The notes under the pieces: model-generated
Databases searched by the model: none
Told to the model about the DNA's origin: nothing
Seen by the model: only the letters and a program-made list of their open reading frames with translations
From: Candidatus Chloroploca asiatica
Lineage (GTDB): Bacteria; Chloroflexota; Chloroflexia; Chloroflexales; Chloroflexaceae
DNA: 64,000 nt
Direction: 5' to 3'
Assembly (NCBI RefSeq): GCF_002532075.1
Contig: NZ_LYXE01000182.1
Span: forward strand, 1-64,000
Made by a program: the position numbers and the translations under genes
Part shown: piece by piece, positions 44,004-53,800 of the stretch
Numbering within the stretch: position 1 is the first letter of the stretch
How the letters are laid out: each line of letters begins with the position of its first letter

Positions 44004-47000
44004 ATGGGCTGGCCCTTGCCATCAATTGCGCTCCGTGTCACCTTTGTGGCCCTGATACTCGCCCTGTTGACCGTCATCGTGCCGATCACCCTGCCAGTCG
44101 CGGCCCAAACCTTGCCTGCCCGTTGTGCCAACGGCGGCGATTATGGTACCACGCTGACGACCGATACCACCTGGAATGAGGATGTCTATCTGGGACGAAA
44201 TCTCACCCTCCGCAATGCCACCCTCACCATCGAACCCGGTGTGACCGTCTATTTCTGTGGGGTCTTCAACCTCAAGATCGGCGATCTTTTCCAACCAGGG
44301 CGCCTCGTTGCTGTTGGCACCGCCGAGGCTCCCATTGTCTTTGAACCGGCACCAACCGTTGACGCCTGGGGCTGGCTCTATTTTGAAGATAGCCTTGCAC
44401 AGACCTCATTGCTCCAACATGCGATCCTGCGGCGTGGCGGGGCCAATGCGCCCTCCAATCCGGATGCCGCAACGATCTATATTAGCAACCGGCATAGTCA
44501 GCCAGCGCTTGCCTCACCAGTACTTGACCAGGTGCGCGTCGAAGCCAGCGCCTCCAACGGGATCTTCATCTACCCGAATGTCGAAAATGATCCGACCCCG
44601 CCTGCCCTCTCGCGAGTCACGATTACCAGTAGCGCCCGCGCACCCATCCGCATGGCTGCCGCTGCCGCCAGCGGTCTCGGCGAAGGCATTGTCACCACTG
44701 ATAATGCCATCGAACGCCTGCAAATCCTCGGTGATAATCTGCTCGGCTCGATGTACTTCAATCAGTACTGGCGCAATCACCCGACGCCCTACGAAATCCT
44801 CGGTAGCCTCGCTCTGCGCAATCGCGATCCAGCCCGGGCCTTTAGCACCTGGGAGATCGCGCCCGGCACGACGCTCTTGATCCACGAGAATCGCAACTTC
44901 AGCATCGGGGCGCTCAGCAACGATGCGCGCCTCATCGCCCGTGGCACACCCGATGCCCCCATCACCTTCACCAGGGCCAACGATCAGGTGGCCCAGTGGG
45001 GCCAGATCAGTTTCAATAATTTCTCTACCGCCGACAGCGAGCTCCACTGGGTGAACTTGCTCTACGGTGGTGGCGTCCCCAACGAGAGCCAGAATTACGG
45101 CGTCTTGAATCAGACTGGCACTGGTACGCTGACCCTTGACCACGTCACCATCAAGTTCAGCAAGAATGCGGCCCTCTATGCGGGAGGCAATGCAAAAGTG
45201 GGGGGCTTCCAGATCAGTGACAGCGTCTTCGAGTTCAACCGGATCGGCCTGAATCTCTGGGATGCCCGTGGGGTGGTGCGCGGATCGCGCTTTAGCAACC
45301 ATAGCGAAGATGCTATTCGCAACAATCGGGCCAACACGCTATGCTTCGATGCCGCCGGCAACTGGTGGGGTACCGCCACCGGCCCCGTTGATGCCTCGGC
45401 CTCGACCCGTGACGCCTGCGCACCTGGCGGGCGCAGCAATGCCGGCAACGGCGAAAGGGTAAGTGATGGGGTCATCTACTGGCCCTGGCTGCAGGATGTC
45501 GATGGCGTGCCGCAGGATCGCAGTTCGATCACCCCCGACGGCGGCTTCTGGATCATCGCCGACGGCCAGGATCAGGGGCAACTGACGGTGACCCTCCGTG
45601 ATGCCGAAGGTGCACCGCTCGTGGGTAAAGAGGTTCGGCTCGAAACAACCCGCGGTCTGCTTGCGCAACCAGAAGCACCAACGGATACCAACGGGCGCAC
45701 CACCGCGACGATTACCAGTACCACGGCAGGCGAGGCAACGATCACTGGCTTTAACGTCACCGACAACACTAGCCTTGAAACCCAAACCTCGGTAGTCTTC
45801 TGGCAAGGTTCGGGTAATACCGGCGGTCTCGTGCAGGCCGGTGGCACACCCTATGCTCGCCCCGACTTGCTCGTTGAAGGTGAACCTTTTGAAGTCGGCT
45901 TTCCCATTACTTTCCGCCTGCCATTGCGCAATACCAACAGTACGCCGCTCGATGTCGAGGTCGCCTTCCGCGTCAGCAACTTTGGCATCGGCCAGGTGTG
46001 GACGCCCGTCGTGACACGGAGCTACACGCTCGCGCCGGGTGAAAGCTGGAATGCCCAGGGCGGCTACCTCCCACCTGATACGGCCCACCGCTGTGTTGCC
46101 TACGAAGTCAACTTTACCACAACCACCAGCCAGGCTTTGCTCGCGAACAGCGGGCGCTTCGCGGGGCAACGCAACCCCAAGAGCACCGCCCCACCCAAGG
46201 CACCGCCACCAGAGTGTAACACCGACGCGACCAAACTCATCCCGCGCAGCACCGGTTTGAAGGGCGTGCGCAAACATGGCAAAAATATGCAGCAACAGAT
46301 GCAACAGGTCATCTGTGTCGTCAAGCGCAATCTGAACATCGGGGGGAATCTGCTCGCCAGCAGCCGTATGTACGAAACGCTCGTCACGCCACGCAGTTTT
46401 GAAGCACAACCGTTGCTCGCCGACGACGAAGTGACGGCGGCCCAGGCCCAGGCCGGAACTGCGATCGCCAATACGGTGGCCCAACTCAATGGGCTGGAAT
46501 CTGCCCTGCTCGCAACCTACGAACGCATGCAACAGGCGAGTCAGGCGCAAGACTGGCAGGCCGCCCTGCGCCAGACCGAAGCCTACCGGGCTTTCCAGGT
46601 TGAACGCGCTACGCTGCTCGACCAGCTTGCTACCGCTGCCGATGATCTGGTGAGCGCCAATCTCGCGGCAGGGGAAGATCCCGGCTTTAGCCCCGACGAG
46701 TACCGCGCCTATCTGGCTGAACTCAAAGCTGACGGCTACGACGCCGAAACCATCGCCTTCCACCGTGCCAGTGGCCTCAGCGAAGCCGAGATCACGGCGA
46801 TGCTCCAGACCGAGATCGCAACGCTCGAACAGGGCCTACCAACCACCAGCACCAGTCTCAACGGCATTCTGCGCAACCTGGCAACCGAAAGCCGCGCAAC
46901 AGCCCAGGCGTTGCGAATCTTCTTGCAGCCAGCCACCCTCGCCGCTGATGCGACAACCCTGACCACGGTTGCCAGCAACAGCATTCCCTTTGTGGTAGGC

Positions 47001-47294
47001 AACCCGACTGATAGCGAGGCTACCGTCACCCTCGTCATCAGGCCCGTCGATCTCCCATTGCACTGGCGGGCTTCGCTCAACCAGACTGCCCTCAGACTAG
47101 CCGCGGGCGAACAAAGCCAGGCCATCCTGACCCTCGACCCAGGCGGGCAACCTGTCCTCCAGGACACCGATCTCCAAGTCGCCGTCGAGGGCTACATCAA
47201 CGGCGAATTGATCGGCGGCGTCCTCATCAGCCAGCGCGTCCCAGGCAACGTCACCACCACCAATCGCGTCTATCTCCCATTGGTCCAACGGTAG
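44004..47294 (+). CDS. Large secreted surface protein (beta-helix, Ig-like, coiled coil, YLPLVQR tail)
   Basis: 1096 residues. A signal peptide (VTFVALILALLTVIVPITLP) is cleaved near AAQ-TLP. Residues 35-475 are beta-helix/parallel-strand repeats with right-handed helix features. A Big_1-like Ig domain is near 510-610 (LTVTLRDAEGAPLVGKEVRL) and a CARDB-like domain near 620-720. Residues 790-960 are helical and likely coiled-coil. The end is NRVYLPLVQR. GAGAGAGGATGTCC lies before the ATG. The SARP gene is divergent with an operator in between. Likely a cell-surface or matrix protein. No enzymatic motif. Confidence 0.83.
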   Translation: MGWPLPSIALRVTFVALILALLTVIVPITLPVAAQTLPARCANGGDYGTTLTTDTTWNEDVYLGRNLTLRNATLTIEPGVTVYFCGVFNLKIGDLFQPGRLVAVGTAEAPIVFEPAPTVDAWGWLYFEDSLAQTSLLQHAILRRGGANAPSNPDAATIYISNRHSQPALASPVLDQVRVEASASNGIFIYPNVENDPTPPALSRVTITSSARAPIRMAAAAASGLGEGIVTTDNAIERLQILGDNLLGSMYFNQYWRNHPTPYEILGSLALRNRDPARAFSTWEIAPGTTLLIHENRNFSIGALSNDARLIARGTPDAPITFTRANDQVAQWGQISFNNFSTADSELHWVNLLYGGGVPNESQNYGVLNQTGTGTLTLDHVTIKFSKNAALYAGGNAKVGGFQISDSVFEFNRIGLNLWDARGVVRGSRFSNHSEDAIRNNRANTLCFDAAGNWWGTATGPVDASASTRDACAPGGRSNAGNGERVSDGVIYWPWLQDVDGVPQDRSSITPDGGFWIIADGQDQGQLTVTLRDAEGAPLVGKEVRLETTRGLLAQPEAPTDTNGRTTATITSTTAGEATITGFNVTDNTSLETQTSVVFWQGSGNTGGLVQAGGTPYARPDLLVEGEPFEVGFPITFRLPLRNTNSTPLDVEVAFRVSNFGIGQVWTPVVTRSYTLAPGESWNAQGGYLPPDTAHRCVAYEVNFTTTTSQALLANSGRFAGQRNPKSTAPPKAPPPECNTDATKLIPRSTGLKGVRKHGKNMQQQMQQVICVVKRNLNIGGNLLASSRMYETLVTPRSFEAQPLLADDEVTAAQAQAGTAIANTVAQLNGLESALLATYERMQQASQAQDWQAALRQTEAYRAFQVERATLLDQLATAADDLVSANLAAGEDPGFSPDEYRAYLAELKADGYDAETIAFHRASGLSEAEITAMLQTEIATLEQGLPTTSTSLNGILRNLATESRATAQALRIFLQPATLAADATTLTTVASNSIPFVVGNPTDSEATVTLVIRPVDLPLHWRASLNQTALRLAAGEQSQAILTLDPGGQPVLQDTDLQVAVEGYINGELIGGVLISQRVPGNVTTTNRVYLPLVQR

Positions 47295-47401
47295 GAAGCA
47301 TCTCCATTTATGGAGTTCCAGAAATGAATCCGCTCTTCCAGACCTCACAGGTCTCGCAGCAATACGTTTCAAAGAAGGACGAGAAGAGACCTCTATGTCG
47401 T
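47295..47401. other. Short convergent gap
   Basis: CTCCATTTATGGAG (47305-47318) is a small hairpin, and GACCTCACAGGTCTCG is a copy of the repeat word near 720-815. No gene. It may act as a bidirectional terminator. Confidence 0.35.
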
Positions 47402-49510
47402 TCACACCTGACGCACCAATAGCACACAACTCGCAAAATCGCCGAGATGCAGATCCAGCCCGAGGTGCATCCATGCCGCGCCTGAGCGCACTTCGGGTTG
47501 GCCTTCAATCGTGTAGTGCCGCTGCGGGTCAAGCCCTTGCAAGCGCAACGGTGGTAGCCGCGTCTGCGCCGGTAGGTGGGTGCGGAAGGCAAACAGGACT
47601 GCTTCGGAGCGATCAGGCGCGACGTATAGCACCGCCGCGAAGGCATGGCGCTGCGGTGAGCGTAGCCGGTATAATTCGCCGAACTGGACGATTGGGCGGA
47701 TCGTTTTGTACTGCGCGATCAATGCCGCCGCTTCCGCCCGCTCCTCCGCCGTCCAGCGCGCCAGGTGCCCACCAAGGCCCAGGATGCCGCACATGCCGAC
47801 ATGGAAGCGGAACCGCAGTGAGAGATGCGAGGCAGGCAGATCGGCGACCCAGGCGTGCATCGTGTTCGCCGGAAAGATCTGTGAAAACCCTTCCTGCATC
47901 GCCAGGAAGCGCGTCGGATCGATGTTGTCGCTCAGTTGGAACTGATCGGCCAACCGCATCAAGCCGAGATCGACCCGCCCTCCACCGCCTGAGCAGTTCT
48001 GCCAGACAATCTGTGGGTGCCGCTCACGCAATGCCCCCCAGACCCGGTAGAGGCCTTCGATGTAGCGTACCCACACTTCACGCGGTTCGCCCGGCGCATC
48101 GTGCCAGCCTGGCTCGCTGATGTTGCGGTTCATATCCCATTTGATGAAGTCGATCGGGTGTTCGGTCAGCAGGCGATCGAACTGGGCGATCAGGTAGTCC
48201 TGCACGTCGGGCCGAGCCAGATTGAGGATCAGTTGATGGCGGCTCTCGGTGCGGGCACGGGTCGCAAAGTGGAGCACCCAGTCGGGATGCGTGCGATAGA
48301 GTTCACTCTTCGGGCTGACCATCTCGGGCTCGATCCAGAGGCCAAACGCCATGCCGAGTTCATGCACTCGCCTGATCAGCGGCGTCAGGCCGTGCGGAAA
48401 CTTGTGCGGATCAGGGCGCCAATCGCCCAGCGCCGCTGTGTCATCGTTGCGCCCCGCGAACCAGCCGTCGTCGAGCACGAACACCTCAATGCCGAGTGAG
48501 GCGGCGATCTCAGCCAGATGCACCTGCGAGGCCTCGTCAACGTCAAAGTGCGTCGCCTCCCACGAGTTGTAAAAAACCTTCTGCACTTGCCGCTCACCGG
48601 GCAAGATCACCTCACGGATAAAGGTATGCCAGCAGCGGCTCATTGCGCCAAAGCCAGCAGCGGTATAACCTGCGTAGCTCACGGGTGTCGTGAAGGCCTC
48701 GCCCGGGTCGAGGCGCCAGGCGAAATCCCAATCATTCAGGCCAATGCCGATGCGTGTCGAGCCGAAATCGGTCACTTCAGCCGCGATCTGCCAGTTGCCG
48801 CTCCAGGCTAGCGCCCCGAACCAGACCTCCCCACCGCATTCATCGGCCCCTTGCCCCAGATCGGCGTCCGGATCGCGATCGACCGCAAACCAGGGGCTAT
48901 GGTGGTGGCTACTCGCCAGCCGACGACTCTCCAGGCGCTTGACCCCTTCGCTGAGCGGCTCGTGCCGCAGGATCCCTTCGTCCATATGGCGACCGACCAT
49001 ATGGCGCAGCCGGTAACGTCCATGCTGCGGCAGATGCCAGAGCGCCGACCAGATCCGCTCGATCAGCATCGGTTCCGTCCCGAGGTTCTCGATCCGCACC
49101 GCTCGCTCAAGCAGATCATAGGCTTCATAGAGTCGATACAAGAGCGTGACGCGCAACGGGTAGAACCCATCTTCGAGCGTGATCGCCAGCGTAGGCAGCG
49201 GCTCTGACTCTACGGTCGCCCCCACATAACCGAGCACCACATTGCGGACACCGTCGGCAAACGTCACTTTCAGACATGGCTCAACAAAGGTGTTCCCGGT
49301 ATAGCCGGGGTACTCTTCAGGCGTCAGTTGGGCCGGAGGGTTAAACGAGCTCCAACCGTCAGGACTCGGCGGCGGCGGATAGTCGGCCAGCGCGGGGAGC
49401 CGTGGTCCCCAGTAGCAATGCGTGAGCACCCCGGCGTCATTCAAGCCGAGCGCATACGCAGTTGACGTCGTTGCCAAGATCCAGCCGGTCGCGTTGGTAA
49501 AAATAGGCAT
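47402..49510 (-). CDS. Alpha-galactosidase, GH36
   Basis: 702 residues, the normal GH36 size. The N-terminal beta-supersandwich is followed by the barrel: EVFVLDDGWFAGRNDDTAAL (about residues 342-361), the nucleophile Asp in DFIKWDMNRNI (about 457), the CSGGGGRVDLG motif and the acid/base Asp in FQLSDNIDPTRF (about 525). It hydrolyses alpha-1,6-linked galactose from raffinose-type oligosaccharides or galactomannan. No signal peptide, so it acts in the cytoplasm. It stands alone on the minus strand. GAGGCACTTTG precedes the ATG. No transporter or sugar regulator lies beside it. Confidence 0.93.
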   Translation of the reverse strand: MPIFTNATGWILATTSTAYALGLNDAGVLTHCYWGPRLPALADYPPPPSPDGWSSFNPPAQLTPEEYPGYTGNTFVEPCLKVTFADGVRNVVLGYVGATVESEPLPTLAITLEDGFYPLRVTLLYRLYEAYDLLERAVRIENLGTEPMLIERIWSALWHLPQHGRYRLRHMVGRHMDEGILRHEPLSEGVKRLESRRLASSHHHSPWFAVDRDPDADLGQGADECGGEVWFGALAWSGNWQIAAEVTDFGSTRIGIGLNDWDFAWRLDPGEAFTTPVSYAGYTAAGFGAMSRCWHTFIREVILPGERQVQKVFYNSWEATHFDVDEASQVHLAEIAASLGIEVFVLDDGWFAGRNDDTAALGDWRPDPHKFPHGLTPLIRRVHELGMAFGLWIEPEMVSPKSELYRTHPDWVLHFATRARTESRHQLILNLARPDVQDYLIAQFDRLLTEHPIDFIKWDMNRNISEPGWHDAPGEPREVWVRYIEGLYRVWGALRERHPQIVWQNCSGGGGRVDLGLMRLADQFQLSDNIDPTRFLAMQEGFSQIFPANTMHAWVADLPASHLSLRFRFHVGMCGILGLGGHLARWTAEERAEAAALIAQYKTIRPIVQFGELYRLRSPQRHAFAAVLYVAPDRSEAVLFAFRTHLPAQTRLPPLRLQGLDPQRHYTIEGQPEVRSGAAWMHLGLDLHLGDFASCVLLVRQV

Positions 49511-49889
49511 ACAAAGTGCCTCACAAAAGAAGCTTACCGGAATCGTTTGATCCCTAACCCCATGTACCGTTCAGTAGGCCACCTTGTCACCCTGAGTACC
49601 ACATGGCCCGCGGGCCAGTGACACCGTGAGAAACCAGTTTGTTGCACCGGCCCGCCCATGTCACCCCGAACGAACGTGAGGGGTCTTCCATGACGATCAG
49701 TGCAGATTCCTCACTGCGCCTGCGGCTTCGTTCGGAATGACCGCAGAGGCGTTGCGCTCCGACTATGAGATTTGTTGCTCAGGAGCGGAGCGAACGGTCT
49801 CAGGGGTCCCAACGGCAGCGATGCTTCGCTCCGCTCAGCATGACCATGTGGCACCTTCAAGTGTAATTGGTATAACCCGGAACGGTTGC
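49511..49889. other. Intergenic gap with 108-bp repeat copy 2
   Basis: No gene. Apart from the repeat at 49649-49756, it carries C-rich words and CTCAGCATGAC. The flanking genes run in the same direction. Confidence 0.55.
49649..49756. repeat. 108-bp dispersed repeat, copy 2
   Basis: Nearly identical over 108 bases to 19514-19621 (only a few substitutions such as CATGTC for CTTGTC and GGAATG for GGCATG), in the same orientation. Confidence 0.85.
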
Positions 49890-50879
49890 TTAAAAGATCA
49901 CCCCAATCGCCCCCAGGGTGAGGCCCGCCCCCGTGCCAAGTAGAACTACCCGGTTGCCCCGGTCGATCCGTCCGTCGGCAACTGCTTCGGCGAGCGCCAG
50001 TGGGATCGAGGCGGCAATGCAGTTGCCCCGAGAGGGCAGGTTGATGATCAGTTGCTCGCGGCGAAAGCCGTAACGCCTGGCAAGGATTTCCAGCGCATGG
50101 CCGCTGGCCTGGTGCGGTACGGCCGCATCGATCTCTTCGCGCGCCCAGCCAGTGCGTACAAAGAAGCTGTCTAAGAAGAGCTCAGAGATCCGCGCTGCTT
50201 TTTTGTAGATCGCTGATCCGTTCATCGCAAAGGTGTTCATCTCGGGGGTCGTCGTCGGGTCGTTGGGATGGTGCAGCGTGCCACCCCCCAAGATCGTCGT
50301 CAGGTCGGCTCCGCTGCTGTAGGTGGCAAATTGCTCCCAGACAACCGCACTCGCTTCGTTGACTGGGGTACGCACGATCACAGCGGCAGCGGCGGCGTCG
50401 CCAAAAAGCACGGCACTTTCGGGTTGGTTGGGGTTGAGTGCGTAGCCCGTGCGCTCACTAGTGATGATCAGCGCCGTCCGGTAGCTCCCGGCGGCTACCA
50501 GGTGCGCAACGCTTTGCAGGGCCACCAGAAAGCTGAGACACGTGGCATCGATGTCAAAACAGGTGCTGCCTCCGTCGGGTGCGCCAAGTTCGCGCTGCAG
50601 ATAGGCGGCGGTGCAGGGAATCGCCTGTTGGCGCCCGCTCGCTGCGGCGACGATCAGGTCAACGTCATCAATGGCAAGCCCTGCAGCCGCCAGCGCACGC
50701 TGCCCCGCTATGGCCCCCATGTGTACCGTTGTCTCGTGGGTCGCCCGTCGCCGTTCTTTGATGCCCGTGACCCGCTCGATCCACCCTGTTTCGAGGCCGT
50801 AATCAGCTTCAAGGTCGGCATTGGTAACGATGCGTTCGGGAAGGTAGTGACCAAGACCTGCGATTTTGACATGCAACAT
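49890..50879 (-). CDS. FabH-like 3-oxoacyl-ACP synthase III
   Basis: 329 residues. The thiolase-fold triad is intact: Cys in IDATCLSFLVALQ (about residue 113), His in VPHQASGHALEI (about 255) and Asn in SRGNCIAASIPLAL (about 285). The N-terminus is typical (KIAGLGHYLPERIVTNADLE). FabH starts fatty-acid chains with acetyl-CoA, but homologs also make polyketide or hydrocarbon starters. It follows mutS by 18 bases, likely in the aroK-mutS operon. No acpP, fabD, fabG or fabF is nearby, so a specialised role is quite possible. Confidence 0.88.
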   Translation of the reverse strand: MLHVKIAGLGHYLPERIVTNADLEADYGLETGWIERVTGIKERRRATHETTVHMGAIAGQRALAAAGLAIDDVDLIVAAASGRQQAIPCTAAYLQRELGAPDGGSTCFDIDATCLSFLVALQSVAHLVAAGSYRTALIITSERTGYALNPNQPESAVLFGDAAAAAVIVRTPVNEASAVVWEQFATYSSGADLTTILGGGTLHHPNDPTTTPEMNTFAMNGSAIYKKAARISELFLDSFFVRTGWAREEIDAAVPHQASGHALEILARRYGFRREQLIINLPSRGNCIAASIPLALAEAVADGRIDRGNRVVLLGTGAGLTLGAIGVIF

Positions 50880-50897
50880 AGAATGGTGTCTCTGCTT

Positions 50898-53800
50898 CTA
50901 GGACCGGTGCTCTTCGCCGGCAAGGCGCTGTAACTCGGCAAGCCGGTTGAGCGCGTCGAGTGGCGTCAATTCGTTGATGTTGAGCCGACGGAGGTAGGCG
51001 ATCACGGGACTCGGCGCAAGGTCAAAGAGACTCAATTGCCCTTCGTAGGGCGGTGCACTGAGCGCGACCGGCGCTGGTTCCAACACTGTTTCAGCAGGCC
51101 GCGTCGTGGGTCGTGCGCTTGGCGCTACTGCTGTCTCATCGTGGGCAGGGCGCTCGTCGCCTGGCGCTTGCTCCACTGACAGACTCGGCCCGGTCGCGCC
51201 GTCGCTGCGCCCTCGTGACGGCGATGCCCCACTCGCTGCCGAGTCGGTAGGCGTCGGTTCAGCACCTGCTTCGCCGGGGGCAAGCGGCTCTCCGGACTCT
51301 TTCCCCAGTTGCTTGCTCCGCTCTCCTTCGAGTTCACGCAGCAACGCGCTCGCCCGTGCGATCACGGCCTGGGGAATGCCGGCCAGTTGCGCGACATGAA
51401 TGCCGTAGGAGCGATCGGCCCCGCCTCGCCGGAGTTCGTGCAAAAAGACGACCTGGCCCTCTTTTTCGACCGCCGCCATATGATAGTTGCGCAGGCGCGG
51501 CAAAACCGCTTCTAGCGCGGTCAATTCGTGATAATGGGTCGCAAAGAGCGTACGGCAACGCAGGCGCGGTTCGTTGTGAATGTATTCGACGACGGCCCGC
51601 GCAATCGCCATGCCATCGTAGGTCGACGTCCCGCGCCCAACCTCATCGAGAATGATCAGGCTCCGCCGGGTGCTCTGCAAGAGCAACGCTGCCGTTTCGG
51701 TCATCTCGACCATAAAGGTGCTCTGGCCGGTCGCGATGTCGTCTTGCGCCCCGATCCGCGTGAAGATTCGGTCAACTAGGCCAATCGTTGCGGCTTCAGC
51801 GGGCACAAATGAGCCTATCTGCGCCATCAAGACGATCAAGGCCACCTGGCGCAGACAGGTCGAGTTGTGGCTCACCAGGCCGTTGGCGAGATAGGCGTGA
51901 TCGTGGTCAACCGACAGATCATAGACCTCGGCCTCGCCGGGGGTCAGGCTGACCACCGGGTCGTAGAACGGGCGTTGCTTTGGCACGCGAAGGCTGCGCT
52001 TGGGATGCAAAAGCACGTCATTCGGCAACGCATCGAGCGGCAACCCGACCATCGTACCTTCGACTGTCGCAATGAGGCCCAGGTTGAGCAACAAGAGTTG
52101 CACCTGCTGCGCAATGGTTGTTGAAGGCATAAGCCAGTGAAGCATGCCGGAGGGTTGGAAGGAGGCGAATTTGCTCGCACAGAGCCCCTGCAAAAAGGCG
52201 ACAATCGTCTCGCGGGGCGCACCGAGCAGCGCATCCGGGAGGGTGCAGGCACACTCGGCAGAGGCGGTCGCCGTGCAACAAGCTTGCTCTGGATGGGCCT
52301 GGGCAAGGCTGTCATCAGCCGCCGTAGGCAAGGTCGCATCCCCCTGTGAAGTGTTGGGGCACTGGTGCGACCTTGCGTCCTTCATACAGCGCCCACCCAT
52401 CACCGTCGGGATCGTGCCCCGGCTCCCGAGGTTATACCCAAGCTGATAGGCCTGGGCCGGGGCGATCGTCGGATCGCGCCCCCAAAGATTGACGCCGCAG
52501 ATGATGGCAAGCCGATCACCGGGTTGCAGATCACCGAGGCAACGCCACACCTCGTGGCCGTCGGCTTGCCGCACGCGCACGCGATGCTCGGGCGTGCCCT
52601 CAAGCGTAAAGCCGTGCTGGGTGGTCAGCCTGATGGTGGCCTGACACCCCCCGCGATAAAAATGAGTCGCCTCGCGGGGTTGCTCAAGGCCTTGCACTAC
52701 CCTTCCGAGGGGCGCAAATGTGCCTTCGACAGCCCCAGATGGCATCAGATCGGCGATGCGCACCAGGCCGTGCTCACTATAGACCAGGGTCGCGCCAACG
52801 ACACACTTGCCCGCCATATTGGGGCCAGTGATGATCAGCAGTTGCGCCTCGTCGGTATCGAGCCCCAGATCATTCGGGACAAACGCATCTTCGAGGACCT
52901 GCTCGACGACGGGATGGCGCCCGGCGGTAATCTGGAGGCGCGTACTTGCTTCAAGGTTCGGACGGGCATAACGCCCGCGCACCGCAGCCTCGGCGAGCGA
53001 GGCTATCGCATCGAGGTGCGCCAACGCTCGCGCCGCTTTGCGCAGCCGCTCGACGCCTTTGCTCAGCGCCTCGCAGAGCCGCCCGAAGGCATCGCGTTCG
53101 AGATCGGTCAGTTGCAACCTGGCCCGATCAATGATCTGCTCGTACTCTTTCAGTTCAGCCGTAATATAGCGCTCGGCACTGACCAGCGTCTGTTTCCGCT
53201 CATAATCTTTTGGAATCAGCCGCTCATCCACGTTGCGCGAGAGCTCGATATAGTAGCCAAAGACATTGTTATACCCAACCTTGAGCGCTTTGATCCCGGT
53301 ACGCTCGCGCTCTTTGCCTTCCAGTCGATCAATAAATTCCTGCGCATGACGACTCGCCTGCACCAGCGCATCCATCCGTGGGTCAAAACCGGGGCGGATC
53401 ACGCGCCGCGGGCGTTCGCCGCCCTCTTCGGCAGCGCGCAAATAATTGGAAGCCCCAAGCAGCGCTGGCGGATCATCATCAAGCCCCGCCTCGAGCAGAG
53501 CCAGCAGATCGCCACATGGATCAAGCAGCGGCTGCTGCGCCACCACCGCGTCTTCAGCGTCCCCAAAGAGATCGTCCTCGCCTGCTGCGGACGCCGCTGC
53601 TCCCGCGTGCGCAGGGTCAGCGTGGCCCGCAGCGAAGAGCGCTGCCTCCGCTGGCAACAGCTCAGCGAGGGCACCGTCAGTCGCTGCGAGCACCGCCGGC
53701 AGCGCCCGCAGCGAACTGCGCAGTTGCACAAGGTCACGCGGGGTTGCCACACTGATGCCCTGGGCAATGCGATTGAGCGCACGTTCCATGTCACCCACCG

